A stretch of 64,000 nt of DNA. It comes from Nepenthes gracilis. Its lineage: Eukaryota > Streptophyta > Magnoliopsida > Caryophyllales > Nepenthaceae. Each line of letters opens with the position of its first letter. Position 1 is the stretch's first letter. The position numbers were made by a program, and so were the translations under genes. The stretch is from assembly GCA_033239525.1 (NCBI GenBank), contig BSYO01000024.1, positions 868,001 through 932,000 on the forward strand, read 5' to 3'. Below the pieces are notes generated by a model that saw only the letters and a program-made list of their open reading frames with translations, was not told where the DNA came from and made no database searches. This document shows, one piece after another, positions 31,501 to 43,767 of the stretch.

Positions 31501-34500
31501 TCTAATTATTTTTGAATTTATATATTTGAAACTTGAGACTTAATATACTTCAAATTAAATCCTAAATCTAAGAACAGAAGGAAATACTTAATCACAAGAA
31601 CCTGCTAAATCTAATAGATTGATGATATCTGACGATTCATAAAGATTGATGTCACTAATGGGTAAATAAGAACATCATAAGAAGATAAGCAAGCAACTAA
31701 ATCCCAGCAGAAGGCTCCTACCAGCCTATGACTTCATACCAAAATCAAAATTTATTCTAGACGGACAAAATGAGAGAGGTGAGAGTAAGAAAGATATGGA
31801 ACTTGAAACACTTATCTGAATCCATTGCGCTCAGGCCAATAAATGCTCCATCTACCATCATTGAGCTTCCCAATTTATCAAAGTTGCCGCTGTTTAGTAA
31901 TTAGGATATAGAGGGAATTTATGTCTTTGTGAAGGAAATTTCTGAAATCACTGCTTTGTCCTTTGATTAGATTATGGATATATATGTTTACTGGCATTTT
32001 TTTATGGAATCATGGAATCATTTTTTGACTGCATTTATCATGCTGTGGTTGAATTGACAGTATGGTGTTTGTGTTTTGCATTTGGCAGGAATTGTTCCTT
32101 TTACTCTTTTGCTACTAATTGTTGGATGTGGTGCAAGGCCTTTCTATCCACTCCCTAGCAAAATACTAAAGGGGCATAGACAGCCCCTGCAGACTTTTCG
32201 TCCCTATAATATCGCACATAGAGGTTCTAATGGAGAACTGCCTGAAGAAACTGCACCTGCATACACGGTATGTGTTGGAATTTGGATTTGTAGCTTGCAC
32301 CTGGATATATGGTATGTGTTGGAACTTGGATTTGTAGCTTGCACCTGCATATATGGTATGTGTTGGAACTTGGATTTGTAGCTTGACTTTTCATTTTGTA
32401 TGTCCAAGTTCTAATTATTCAAGCTATTATCAGTTGGCCTATACATGCTTGTTGGATGACCTTGCAAGACATTATGTTCAGTTCAATTTCATTTACTGCA
32501 TTTCAACTGATTAAAGATGGTAGTCTTTCTAGGTTTTTTTGTAACTGAAATTCATTTCTCAATTGTAAATGGGTAGATGCATCAAACATAACTATAATCT
32601 ACATTGATTGATTGTTGCAAATGGACCATTAGACTGTTATCAGATAATGATGTCTTAAATCAAAATTCTTTAGCATTAACTTCTTCTTTGTTGCAACCAT
32701 CTGCCTCCTTCATTGGCCTAGAATATTTATGGTTATAATTTACCATCACAGATTATTTGGAATTGGAAGTTGTGGGCTGTACCAGTAGATATAGAATAAT
32801 TATCTGCTTTGACCAAATCCTGCATTTTAGCATATTGCATTTCACAGTGATGCTTATTTTTCCTCATTCTCTAAAAATCTTTTGATTCTTGGAAATTTGG
32901 TATCTGATGCGGGATCAAATAATAACACCTGGCATAAACCAGAAAAGGAACTCATGTTTATTTTAAACTTTAAAATTGATGAAGAGTACAATTGAATCTC
33001 ATAAACAAATTCTAACACTAATGCCCCAAATTAACTGAAAACCTAAGACAATTATAAATCTTAATTTTGTGTCATCAATCTCATTAGTAGGCCAACTTAG
33101 CTTGTTACTAGTTAGATTGTGTAGTTGTAAATAAAGCAAAGAAAAGGAAGTAAGACAATAAGTAAATTGGTTAATGCATGGAATATTCCAAATCAAAATC
33201 GTGCAAGCAGACGAATGGCCATTAGCCAATGCCATTGACTGGGGAAATTAGTCATCTCCTTTTTCATCTATGACTCTCCTTTCTAATCTTTCTCTCTTTC
33301 TCTTCTCTCTCTGTCCGAATCCCTCTTTCTCCTCACTTCTTCCCTATTTCTTGTTTAATTATATATTTTCTTGATATTAGTTCCTCCTTTGTGATGGATT
33401 TCTTGCAAGAATCATCAAATTTTGTGTCAGAGATTGGTTTGAATCCATGAGAATTCAGTTCTTTGTCATCAAATATCCACATTTTTTTTTCAATACAGCA
33501 AGAACAAAAAATGCTTCTTTGTTCTTGTTTGTTCTTGACTTAATTTCTGCAATTGAAAGGCTCTTTGACAGATTCTGAATTTCTGCACTGGTCCACACAG
33601 ACTTTGATTTTTGCAACAGCACCACATTCTGTGGTAAACAGGTTCCAAAGTTTTCTGCATTAGCAACAGCAGAAATTCTCAAGTTTTGTGACAATTTACT
33701 TCCTTAATTCTGGGATATGCTGTCCTACAACAGATATCTTGACTAGCATTCTGTTTTTTTGGGTTATAGGTTTGATTTTTGGCTTTCTTGCAACAGTGAC
33801 CTACATTAATCAGATGATCAAACCTTACAGCAGATCAGCAACTTCTGCTTTCTCAGGTCTGCAATTCTGGCTCTGCACTTGAGATTCTGATACTGGAATT
33901 CTGCAATTGCCAACGAACTAGTAGCAGCAGCAATTCTTCCAACAAACACCAGATTTTGCTTCTGTCATTCTACAAATCTTCACTAGGAACTCTGCAATTC
34001 TGCATCAGCATTTCTGCAATTTTGCTTCTGTATTTCTGTATTTCTGAACATATATCTTGATCCTTGCATCAAGATTATACATTCCTGCATCAACATCATA
34101 TAATTCTTGATTCTGCACAACTTCATCAGGTCACTAGATCATTCTACGACACTCTGCAGCCTGTTTCACCTGGAATCCAGACCTGCCTTGGTGACATATC
34201 TCTGAATTATGTAATTCTGCATTAGTTGGCTCAGGAAATCTTGGTTCTGCAATTCAGATTTAGGACATTCTTTTTTTCTCCACAGTTAAGCATTACATCA
34301 GCCATAAATAATCAAGTTCCGTTTCTGCTTCAAGAAAAGAGTTCAGAAATTTACATTCTGTTATTTGCACAAACAGAATTCTGCTCCTGCTGATTCTGTG
34401 ATTTCTTTTTATGCACTTTTGCTCCAATACAGATTTGGTTACAACATTTACATAATAATTTCACTTTACTTGTCTGATGATTGAACAGCTGAAATAGTGG

Positions 34501-37500
34501 CAATAAGATACCATAGAACATATACAGCATGTACAGCAAAGGCAGCACAAATAGATTTAACATCTTTCACAGCAACAATTCCAGCAGCAGCAACAATGGC
34601 TTCAAGAAAGTTTTTCTGAATTTTAGAAAATTTTCTAACAGCAGATGAATGACCTAATGAATCAAATAATGGACAAGGTGCATAACAAAGCACCCCCAAT
34701 TTCCCTATGTACATCCAGCTCGAAAGGCGACCAAAACAGATTCCTGGTCTCCTTTAAACAACTTGAATATTTGGATTTCACTCCTGATACTTCAGCAACT
34801 CCTTTTATCAGAGGTCAAGATCTCAGAGATCAGAGCTCAAAAATGGGCTGTTCTGGATACACCAGTAATGGAAATTCAGCCAAAGCTTGTTTCAACAGCA
34901 GTGCTTACCTTGATTAGTGCAAGGAATGTCGATTAAAACTGCTAAAAGAAATTGATGAATGCACTTATTTCCCTACCAATTCCCGTACCCATGTTAGTTT
35001 AGAACAAAAGCAACCAAACATTCATCATGCTGCTGAATTCAGAGAGCGCATTGATATGCTACAAGTTGGTGACAAGCCTTTAGTTTTAGTTGGAAAATCC
35101 TTATGCCAATACAAAGTCGTTCTTTCCATGATACTGAATTTGTGACCTGAATCTTTTTCAGCCTATATTTTAAGCTCAATGGCAGAATTTTCATTAAAAA
35201 GCATGCTCTCAAGCGCAAAGGTCCTACTGTCACATCTTCAACAAATTAATACTCTTACTCACAAAGATGTTTAGAGGCACCAAGGGAATTTGTATGCTAT
35301 ATTGTACTGTTATAGTCAGACTAGTAGCAGTAGTTGATAGCTAAATAGGTGGGTGGTAATTTTAACCCATCCTTAAGGGCAAGGATGATTTCAAACTGGG
35401 GGATATTGTCATAAATCTCATTAGTGGGCCAGCTTAGCTTACTGGTAGTTAGTTAAATTGTGTGTTTATAAATAAAAGCAGAAAAGTAAAGAAAAGGAAG
35501 TAGGACTATAGTTGGATTGGCTTCAGCATTGTAAAGGGTATGAATGGAAATAAGAAATTAGTCATCTCCTTTCTGATCTCTCTCTCTCTCTATTTCTCTC
35601 TCTCTTCTCTCTCTATCCAAGCCCCTCTTTCCCCTCTCTTCTTCTCTATTTGTCTTCCAATTCCGTATTTTCTTGATATTAGTTCATTGTGATGGATTTC
35701 TAGCAAGAATTATTGTAATTTCCTTACCTAAAATAAGAAAACTCATAAATAAAATATATGAATATGAATACCTTGAATATAATAAGTCAAGAAATATATT
35801 TACTACAAAAAATGCCGTACAGTTATTGAATAAATTCCTAAAGTCATTGATATTCAACTTTATCCCTTCCGCATAACTCTTCCCCTGCCCCACTTAAAAG
35901 TGTAACTGTATCCCTTCCGCATAACTCTTCCCCTCCCCCACTTAAAAGGGTCCTCGAGTGTTGAAGAAATGGAGAGTTAAAGATATGATAATTTGCCATA
36001 ATTAAGTTTGAAATGAGTCCCAATTTCTATTAGAGTTCCTTTATAAAGAAAATCTGGAATTGAAGAAACTTGTCTGCTACTTTGTGGGAAAAAAACTCAT
36101 CTGCCTGGAAAAGGTAATGTGTTGAATATTTTAAATCACATCCTCGGTAATACTCTTAAGTTCTTCTGCACCAGGCTCTTTGTCATCCTCTGCAATTATT
36201 GCCTTCACAGCCTAGCGGCTTCTTTAGCAATTATAGTGTCATGTGCCTCAACTGGCCGCAAATTAATTGTTTCCCGCTTTTCGGAGTGTCATTTAAATAA
36301 CTAGAACGGGCATTGGCAGCAAGGCACCAGCAACAAAATATACTGAATCAGGAGCATGGGTTGTATCAGCAGCTGCATGTCGCTGCATAAACATCAGCAA
36401 TTATGCCAGCAATAGTATCAGCTGCTGCAACTAGGAGAAATCAGTTGTAGTTCACAAGGTTGTTAGATAGGTTAGTAATTCGTTAGCAATACAAGTTAGG
36501 AAAATGAGTGCCTACCATGGAAAGGGTTGTTATGAGTAGCTAGAGGGGGAGCTTGCCCATAGATTTTGTTACAGGTCATGACATTTACCATGATCATTAC
36601 AATATGGCAGCGAAATTGTGCTGACCTTTATGTTTGTTGATGATACGCCTGCAACACCGTGATACCATGACACCGAGATTGAAACTGCAATCTTGGCTTT
36701 ATAAGCACATCTAGATCTCTATTGCCAACATGAATGATGTTATGATGAAAGTTTCGATTGAATTTTCATCCTACATCTTTGTTTTGTTCTCATCTCCTTC
36801 ATTTACTCTATCCTGTCCTCATTGTCCCATCCAATTTCCTCTCTTTTTCCTTAAACACACACTTTCTGTTGTGATTGAAGCCACTTCATCACACAGAGCT
36901 GACCTTTTCAATCAACTGTTGTCGCATTGTTGTTTAGTAAAAAACTTTTCAGTAGTACTTAATTAACACCTTATGGACTCTTCCGAGGCATGATCATAGT
37001 TGTCAGCTGGAGCATCCTGCTGAACCCATGGCTTCTCAATTGATATTACGTAATTCTTCCTTGGATGTATGGAACTTCTCGAGAAGTGCATAATAATTAG
37101 TCACAATGGATATGAATCCTATATAGTCCACTTGTAGGGGATGCAACTGTCTTTTCAAATTACAGGTCGTGCATGTTAGAGGCTGGTTTGAAGACTTTGG
37201 GCTGGGTTTGTTGAAAAGGAATTGGCTGAATTTTTTTAGCTTTGCAAAACTACAATACTCCTGGATTTAATAAATGGGGAATTGCTGTACTTGAGAACAC
37301 AGATATTGCAGTGATGTTGTCTCCGTTTCAACGAATTACAGAATCTCACTTGATATTTGAGTAGTGAATTGTGAAATAATTGAAAGAATTCCATCAATCT
37401 ATAAAAGTTTCTCTTATATATTGGCTAGAAGAGATGGGGAGATTCTATCAGGTTGTATAAACTTGTGGGTTGTATGCTTTTCATGTGACCTGTCCTTATC

Positions 37501-40500
37501 GTTTATGCATTGTGATGTACAAGACTGAGCATGCAACTTATGCGTACATATTTTTTCTTTTAAGCTAATGGTTGCTTAAGGTCATATGGGGACAGAGCGG
37601 AAAACTTGCTTCTCAGGGGGGATCCCCCCTTGGGATGAAGTAGGAATATGAAATAGGATTATTATGCATGGAAATTTTGATTTGGATTAGGAGTTAATGA
37701 TGAATGATGGAGGTATTTTTACAGTTGGCTTGAGCATTTTGATTTGCTTCTCTTTTCTTGCTGCTATGCTTGGGTTGTTTGTGCTGCTGCATTGGAGTGC
37801 TTTTTGTTGAGCATTTTAGAAAAAGTGACTAAAAGATGGAATGGTGTGTATATCATAACTCTTGGTCAAAGTGTTTTATACTAGGTAGATAAACCGTATG
37901 GTTTGAATGGCAAGTATTACTATATACTATAAAACTTGGTTCATGGTTTATTCAACAGCAAGTTACCACTTTTTTTGTGTACTTGAGAACATAAAGGGAT
38001 TGATTGGACTTGTTCTTGAATTCTTAGAGGGCCGCATGTGACAGGGCCTTATGATCATACTTTTGACTAAATTTTAATTATTTGGTTCATAGATTCTTAC
38101 CAAAAGAATATTGAATGAACAGAATACAGATTCCAAGGCAATTGCATCGAAAATGGAATCATGAGTGATCAATCAATTATGTCAGCTATGGGGTGTTTGT
38201 CTGCGGGGTCTTGTGGGTGGTGTTGATTCTTGCTGCCAGGCCTGCTGGCTTGCAAAACCTTTAGCTGTTCAGGTTACAGGAGCTTGGTTTTAGTTCTGGG
38301 CATTAGAGCAATCTGTGGTGGTGGGTTGAGAAAGCACTGAGGCAGTGGCTTTGATGGTGTCTTTGAGCGTTTGTGTTCTATATAGTGGTGGTGGAGCTGG
38401 TGTGTACCTTTCACTGTGAACCTCTGCCAGGAAAAAAACTCAATTTATTCCAAATTCTAAATTAATGAAGAGTACTTTCGAATTTATGAATATATTCTAA
38501 CCTACTTTCCTAAATCTACTGCGAAAAGAACAAGTAAATATAATTCTAAACCTTAATTTTCTGGGAATAAATAAAAATAAAATCATAAGTATATTGTCCT
38601 AATAAAATATTCTATCTAAAATTAATCTAAATCAGAATGATACCCTACAATTGTTGAAACTAATTCCTAAACAAGTCAGTTTCCAGCTGTGGTTTTTGCA
38701 GTGTCGCATTTCTTTTAGTTGTTTTTATTCATTTCTTCCATAATATTTGTGGCAGAGAGCTGTAACAGAGGGAGCAGACTTCATAGAAACGGATATTCTA
38801 GCGTCCAAAGATGGTGTCCTTATATCCTTCCACGATGTGATCCTTGATGAAACAACAAATATTGCAGATCATAAGGAGTTTTCCAACCGTAAGAGAACCT
38901 ACAATGTTCAAGGGGTCAATACCACTGGATTTTTTGTTGGTATGGCATCTTTTGTGATATTAACAGTGATTATTTGTAAATCTAAGATCAAATGTATCAA
39001 CAAATAACTTTTTGATACCATCTAGTTGATTTTACGTGGACTGAGCTGCAAACATTACGAACGAAACAGAGATACCCATTTCGGGATCAACAGTATAATG
39101 GTTGGTTCTGCCTTTTCTGTGTACTTATTTGAATTTGTTGTTTTACTTTGCACTATCTATGGTTATATTAAAGGCCTGCTGTTGTAGTGTATGTTGCATC
39201 ATATTTGATGATCCTTGCCTGGTGCACCTGATAGTTCTCAATGTTCTGTGATGTATTTGTGCAGGAAAATTCCCCATCATTACTTTTGAGGAGTACATCG
39301 CCATTGCACTTGATGCTCCTAGAATTGTTGGGATTTATCCAGAGATAAAAAATCCTGTATTTATCAATCAGCATGTAAGTAAATGTCATTTCAATTGCCA
39401 AAGTTTTTGGTGTTTCATTACAAAAGTAAATTTAAATTTGCAGTTTTTTCTATTGTAATTAATATTTTGGATATTTTCCTGAACCAACTTCGTTATACAG
39501 TTTGATACTCTCCCTATATGCTAATTGTTAATTTTCTTTACAATTTTCCTTTATGGTACTGAATATTAGAGAATACTGTATGTGTGAAAATATTAATACT
39601 TTGGCCTAATTGCATACGTATGTCACTCGGACATTTGTTAAAAAGTAGAAAAGCATACCTAGTCTGGCATTACACTTATGTATAAAGTATGAATTTTCAA
39701 AATCTAAAATAGCTATAATAAAAGTGAAGTAAGCAATGTATTGAAAAAGAGTGCATATTTCAGTATCATAAAAATATAATGATTGGAATTAATTCTTTAT
39801 ATCATGAAGATATGAAAGATAGTGTTTGTAACTAATATTTATCACAGAAATGACATGTCATAAATTCTCAATATTACGCTAAGGTTTTTACTTCTACCCA
39901 TTTATGGTTTGGTTATGATGTTACTGTTTAATGTGGTTGGGCTGGGGTTAAAAAAGTATTATATAGGGTATGACCAATTAAATATTTCAGAACAATATTT
40001 GTAGTACTTACTAACTGATGTGTTCTTATAGTTGGTAAGTTTTGTTTCCACAAAGGATATCAATAATTAGAGGTTCTACTATATCTGCCACAATTTCCCC
40101 TTTTATTTTCATGGAGAAAAAGACTTTAATAGCGTCATAAATTCAACTAATCCACATAACAATCACACATTATCTATATTTTTTTCTCTGCAGATCGGTG
40201 GTACATGCCATGTGTTCACAACAATATTTGCACTCCTCTATAACATAGATTCATGGATTTACTGGCAACGTTTTCCTAATTTCTGAAATAATTAATTTAT
40301 GCCACACCACTTAGTTTGGACAATGGCTTTCTACAGGTGAAATGGCCAAATGGCAAGCGGTTTGAGGACGTGTTTGTGTCTACGCTGAAGAAGTATGGAT
40401 ACAAAGGTTCATATTTGTCAAAAGATTGGCTAAAGCAACCTTGCTTTATTCAGTCATTTGCTCCAACATCACTCGTGTACGCATCAAACTTGACTGACTT

Positions 40501-42875
40501 ACCAAAGATCTTCTTGATTGATGATGTAACTGTGCCAACTCAAGATACTAACCAGGTTCGGATGAACATTATGTTCTGTTATTTTCAGTTCCTTTTTGTC
40601 ATATTCATGCATTTGTAAAACAGGCATATGGAGTAGCTTACATATGCTGTAGTATGACATCCTAAAACATAATTATCAAATCGGAAAATCATAATATGCT
40701 GTCACATTGAGTCAATTGGCTTTTCAGTGTCTTGTTTGATTTGTTGATTTTTGGAGTCTAAACAGTGGGGAAAATGCTCAAATTTTATTCTTGTTTGACT
40801 TCCTCCCTATAGCTAAATCCAGACCAATTGAAACGAAAAATTAGCCATCTTTAGAAGGGAACCATATCCTCTCACCTGGTGTATAGGAGCTAGGAAATTT
40901 TCCGAATGTTCCCTCCCCCCAAAACAGTATTTCCATATAAGTGGAAAAAAAAAGGAACTAGCCTGTTTTTCAATAGGAGTACTGTCTTCGTCTTCTCAAT
41001 TCCATTATTCATGACAAGGAATAGAATAAGGACCACTTCAGGGGAAGGGTCTAGTTTATTATCAACTTCTTTGTGGGTGGGGAGGTGAGTTTTCTCACTA
41101 TACATCATCCTAAGAATGTCCCAGGAATAGAGAGAATTACACTCTCTTTCCTCACGGTAACATACAATCCAGTCATCCTACAACAATCTACTCTCAAATG
41201 AAGTATGTCATCCTCCCTACAGCACTGTCCTTCCACCAATCCCCTCCATATCCGGGAGCACCTACAATTTTCTGTCTCCCCTCCCCCGGTCCCCTCCCAT
41301 CCTATTTATTCTTTTTTCCTCCTCTTCAAACAGACCACACAATGGAGAAAACCCTTCTCGATTCGCAGTAGGGATCATGTCATGGGAATTACATGAGGGG
41401 AGAGCCCCCCTCCGTTACACCCAATTTACGTAAGTGTTTTTCCCCTCTTTGTGATTCATATTGTAGTTTTTCCATTATGTGCAAACCGCAAAGAAGATGT
41501 GAACGGACATAGTGCCCGTTGATAGAAGTTGGAATTGAATTGGAGGGAGAGGTGGCTCTGGACGGGGAGAGATTGGAGTTGAGGTGGTGATGATAGAGTG
41601 GTGATGAGGGAGGGGGAGAGAATAAAGAGAGCTAGAAGGGCAGAGAGACAAGGTAGAAGGGGGCAGTCTTGGCAGTGGCCACCGGAGGGGAGATGGACAA
41701 CAGAGGGAGTGGGGTGGCAGAGGCAGAGAGAGGGGTTAGGTTTGGGGATTTCTTTTGTTTTCAATAATTTCATTCAGTTATGGTTTATACTTAGTCTAAT
41801 TATTGACTATATGTGATACTTAAAACTCTTAAACATAGAAGTAAGATTAGTTGTAACGTGGAATAAAATAGATTACAAATTGAATTCAGTATAAAATCAA
41901 CTCCAATGAAAGTCAAGAAAAAAGTAGAACATTTTTGAAAAATTATAGTATGAAATCTGAGTATATTGTCATCAAGTTTGGAAGTATCTATTGAGAATGT
42001 AAGTTGGGAATTGGCAGAGCTTTTGGGAAATCACCTCAGATGAATACTTCGACTACATCAAACAATATGTTGTTGGGATTGGACCTTGGAAGGATAATAT
42101 AGTTCCAGTGGTCAACAATTATCTGCAGCTTCCCACTGATCTTGTTGCTCGAGCCCATGCTCATGACCTACAGGTATGAGGGTCCCATCTGACTTTAATT
42201 TCAATTCATCCATTTTTGGCCATTTTATAAGCTTTTTTTTTTTTTATTCTGATCTATTTTTGTATACAAAATTTAACATTTTATTTCAAAAAAAATATTT
42301 ATGCTTCCAAGATATCTGAAATTGCATGAACCACCTAAAACTACTCAAATCTCTCTCAACAACACCTATCGTGTGGCTATTGCACTTAAATCCTTGCCTC
42401 GTACCTTATCATCCTAGTAAGTTTTGGGTTTTGATTTGAATCATTATGTAGCATTGATGAAAATATCAATATTGGATATCATATCTATTATGACCGTATT
42501 GGGGTCGGCTGTACTTAGAGTTCTTTGGATATACACATTGTATATTTGTGGCAATATTGAAAAATATTGACATCAAGGGTCGATACTAATATATATCAGC
42601 CAATATGTGGCCTTTTGATTGTGGTAATTACAAACCGTGCCATTCTAACCCAGGTGCATCCATACACATACCGGAACGAGAATCAATTCTTGCATTTCCA
42701 ATTCCATCAGGACCCATACAACGAGTACGAATATTGGATAAACAAGATAGGAGTGGATGGTCTCTTTACGGATTTCACAGGTAGCCTCCACCAGTATCAA
42801 GAATGGACTTCACCTCTCTCTTCAAATGATACTTCCTTGTTGCATAAGATTGCAGAAATGCTAAAAGGATATTAG
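25550..42875 (+). CDS. GDPD5: Glycerophosphodiester phosphodiesterase, GDPD5/SRG3-like (8 coding exons)
   Basis: The enzyme hydrolyses glycerophosphodiesters to sn-glycerol-3-phosphate plus an alcohol, used in phospholipid turnover and phosphate recycling. Coding exons are 25550-25562, 32089-32267, 38756-38939, 39026-39100, 39265-39374, 40337-40555, 42018-42173 and 42654-42875. All junctions are GT-AG, phases agree, and the sum is 1158 nt (385 aa). Residues 1-20 form a signal peptide ending near GCGARP, so the product should enter the secretory route. Catalytic motifs are NIAHRGSNGELPEE (H48, R49), FIETD (E75, D77) and SFHD (H90). Later family blocks are GIYPEIKNPVFINQH, SYLSKDWLKQP, FIQSFAPTSLVY, IGPWKDNIVPV and VDGLFTDFTGSLH. 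Length is normal and no lesion was seen, so it looks functional. The 13-nt first coding exon (MNLTG) is inferred from phase and signal-peptide logic. If exon 2 were instead read from the ATG at 32076, the protein would begin MHLAGIV. Confidence 0.88.
26200..28500 (-). pseudogene. Decayed LINE (L1-type) in GDPD intron 1
   Basis: Minus-strand pieces follow the order of a plant L1 second ORF. Near 28230 there is an endonuclease start like VGSLDIRSFNKVHKR, continuing DEIRSFIRKY. Near 27340-27280 a reverse transcriptase block resembles 'HGFFKS.RGLRQGDPLSP' (seen as YKGFFIGFYQSKKGPR, then GGPMSTIF). Near 26640-26440 the C-terminal block reads RRGSIGTKIY followed by LWVNWVHEYCLKSGDF. Many stops and shifts separate them. 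The element is antisense to the host gene, which is the tolerated orientation for intronic insertions. Ends, poly-A tail and target duplication were not found. Sequence up to about 29.5 kb may be its first ORF. Confidence 0.65.
28501..30700. other. GDPD intron 1, unassigned part
   Basis: No intact coding block. The stretch at 28.5-29.5 kb may be the decayed upstream part of the LINE. The rest is AT-rich intron sequence with short A-runs. Confidence 0.35.
30710..31045. repeat. ATATCAGCCAAGAT repeat cluster in GDPD intron 1
   Basis: ATATCAGCCAAGATTGGCA and variants occur three times at 30-bp spacing (30810-30870). They are followed by a run of GATATC/AATATC words and GTCGATATATATTAGCCAAT. A related stretch occurs in GDPD intron 7 (about 42470-42610). 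This is non-coding; its element class is unknown. Confidence 0.5.
32268..32399 (+). repeat. Exact 44-bp triplication starting at a splice donor
   Basis: GTATGTGTTGGAA.TTGGATT and the following TGTAGCTTGCACCTG text repeat with a strict 44-bp period, beginning at 32268, 32312 and 32356. The first copy starts precisely at the exon-2 donor. The duplicated unit includes the last bases of exon 2 (GCACCTGCATA), so each copy offers a GGTATGTG donor. Using donor 2 or 3 would add 44 or 88 nt and shift the frame. Confidence 0.85.
33070..33417 (+). repeat. 5' LTR of the intron-2 element
   Basis: Starts TGTCATCAATC and ends AGAATCATCA, followed after four bases by a Met-tRNA-type primer site. It is longer than the 3' LTR by an insertion around 33160-33230, relative to the partner at 35500-35540. 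Confidence 0.68.
35407..35715 (+). repeat. 3' LTR of the intron-2 element
   Basis: Starts TGTCATAAATC directly after the purine tract ACTGGGGGATA. It aligns with the 5' LTR through GATGGATTTC and CAAGAAT. Its last bases read ATTATTG where the 5' LTR has ATCATCA, so the terminal CA has mutated. Confidence 0.68.
35861..35949 (+). repeat. 48-bp tandem duplication in GDPD intron 2
   Basis: TATCCCTTCCGCATAACTCT followed by TCCCCTGCCCCACTTAAAAG is repeated once, starting at 35861 and 35909. The copies are nearly identical, so the duplication is recent. Confidence 0.8.
35950..38755. other. GDPD intron 2, remainder
   Basis: No coding or element structure recognised. The interval contains CAGCAG/CAGCTGC-rich text near 36320-36430 and ends in a normal pyrimidine-poor plant acceptor (TTGTGGCAG) at 38755. 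Confidence 0.4.
40556..42017. other. GDPD intron 6 with a GC-shifted insert
   Basis: From about 40870 to 41740 the base composition changes. There is a C-rich patch (CTCCCCCCAAAA), purine-rich text at 41530-41740 (GGGAGAGG, GAGGGAGGGGGAG) and no plausible protein. An inserted element is possible, but I found no paired ends. Confidence 0.3.
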
Positions 42876-43767
42876 AACTGATTGATTATCTGGGTCTCGT
42901 TTGAGCACTGCCTCTATAGAGGAGAATCCATGGTTTGATGCATCTGTGCTGGTGACTTTAACTAGCTTTCAAATGTCATAATAATTTAGCAAAGCCTTTC
43001 TTGAGACTGCGTAATAGTAAATATTGCTTTCTATTATTCCATTTCTTAATTTGTTGTTGGGTAAAGTTAATATTGCTTTATATTAGTAGGTTTATAAAGA
43101 ATTAGATGGATAAAAGATGTAATATATTCAAGGAGGAAATGGTTATCCTGCTTATTGGATTTTAATCTAATAGTTAAAATTTAAAAATTAAAAAAAATTA
43201 AAGATGATTATATCTTTAAAAATCAAAGATGTAATGATTATATTTTGATCTAACACCCAATGGTTTGAAATTGACTTTCAATCTCTGCAACAAAAATCTG
43301 TGCTAGATTTTGCAAATGAAAGCACAATCAGTAAGTTTCATCTCAACATGCAAAAGGTATTCATTCATAAGCTTTCGAAACCTCATCGTATCTCCATTTC
43401 AGACGATGATACCAGAGACAACAATCTCTAGTATCCCATGCAGATGGGGCAATCAATAATTAATCAAGTTAGTCAGCCATTTTATTGAACGGACAAGTGC
43501 AATGAATTTTACCTTATTTACTGTGCAAATAGGTAGAGGTCAAACAATCAACACCCACAGATGTAAGAATTAAGTATAGAGCAGTAAATAAGAAATAGAG
43601 GTAACGAATTCGAACACAGGCAACTTAAAGTGATTTAGAGACCCTTCTCTTTATCCCATCCTCAAGATGGCTTGAGGCTTTAAAAGCCACACTACTGCTT
43701 TTAATACGAGTAGGAAAATTGAAGACTAAATGAACTAAGCAAACAATGGCGGAAGAGGCTGCATGGT
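42876..43767. other. Convergent intergenic region with both 3' UTRs
   Basis: The GDPD stop at 42875 and the opposing stop at 43768-43770 face each other across 892 bp. This must hold the 3' UTRs and poly-A signals of both genes. No separate gene is seen. Confidence 0.5.

Larger units (their letters stand above)
33070..35715 (+). mobile_element. Non-autonomous LTR retrotransposon in GDPD intron 2
   Basis: Two LTRs of about 310-350 bp match. The 5' copy starts TGTCATCAATCTCATTAGTA (33070 to ~33417) and the 3' copy TGTCATAAATCTCATTAGTG (35407 to ~35715). Both contain a TAAATAAA-type promoter patch, a CTCTCTCTCT tract and TTTTCTTGATATTAGTTC. A primer-binding-like TTTGTGTCAGAGATTGG (close to TGGTATCAGAGC, initiator Met-tRNA) follows the 5' LTR at 33421. 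A purine tract AAACTGGGGGATA precedes the 3' LTR. The 2-kb interior lacks gag, protease, RT and integrase and is instead rich in TTCTGCAATTCTGC-like repeats, so it must have moved in trans. TAATT occurs just outside both ends, but displaced by 3 bp on the left, so the target duplication is unproven. Confidence 0.72.

Noticed and set aside
33065..35720. TAATT as target duplication of the intron-2 LTR element
   Set aside because: On the left it is separated from the LTR start by three bases, and the 3' LTR end is mutated, so the match could be chance.
41456..41816. Overlapping open frames on both strands in GDPD intron 6
   Set aside because: Purine/pyrimidine-skewed sequence creates long frames by chance, there is no family motif, and they lie inside a well-supported intron.
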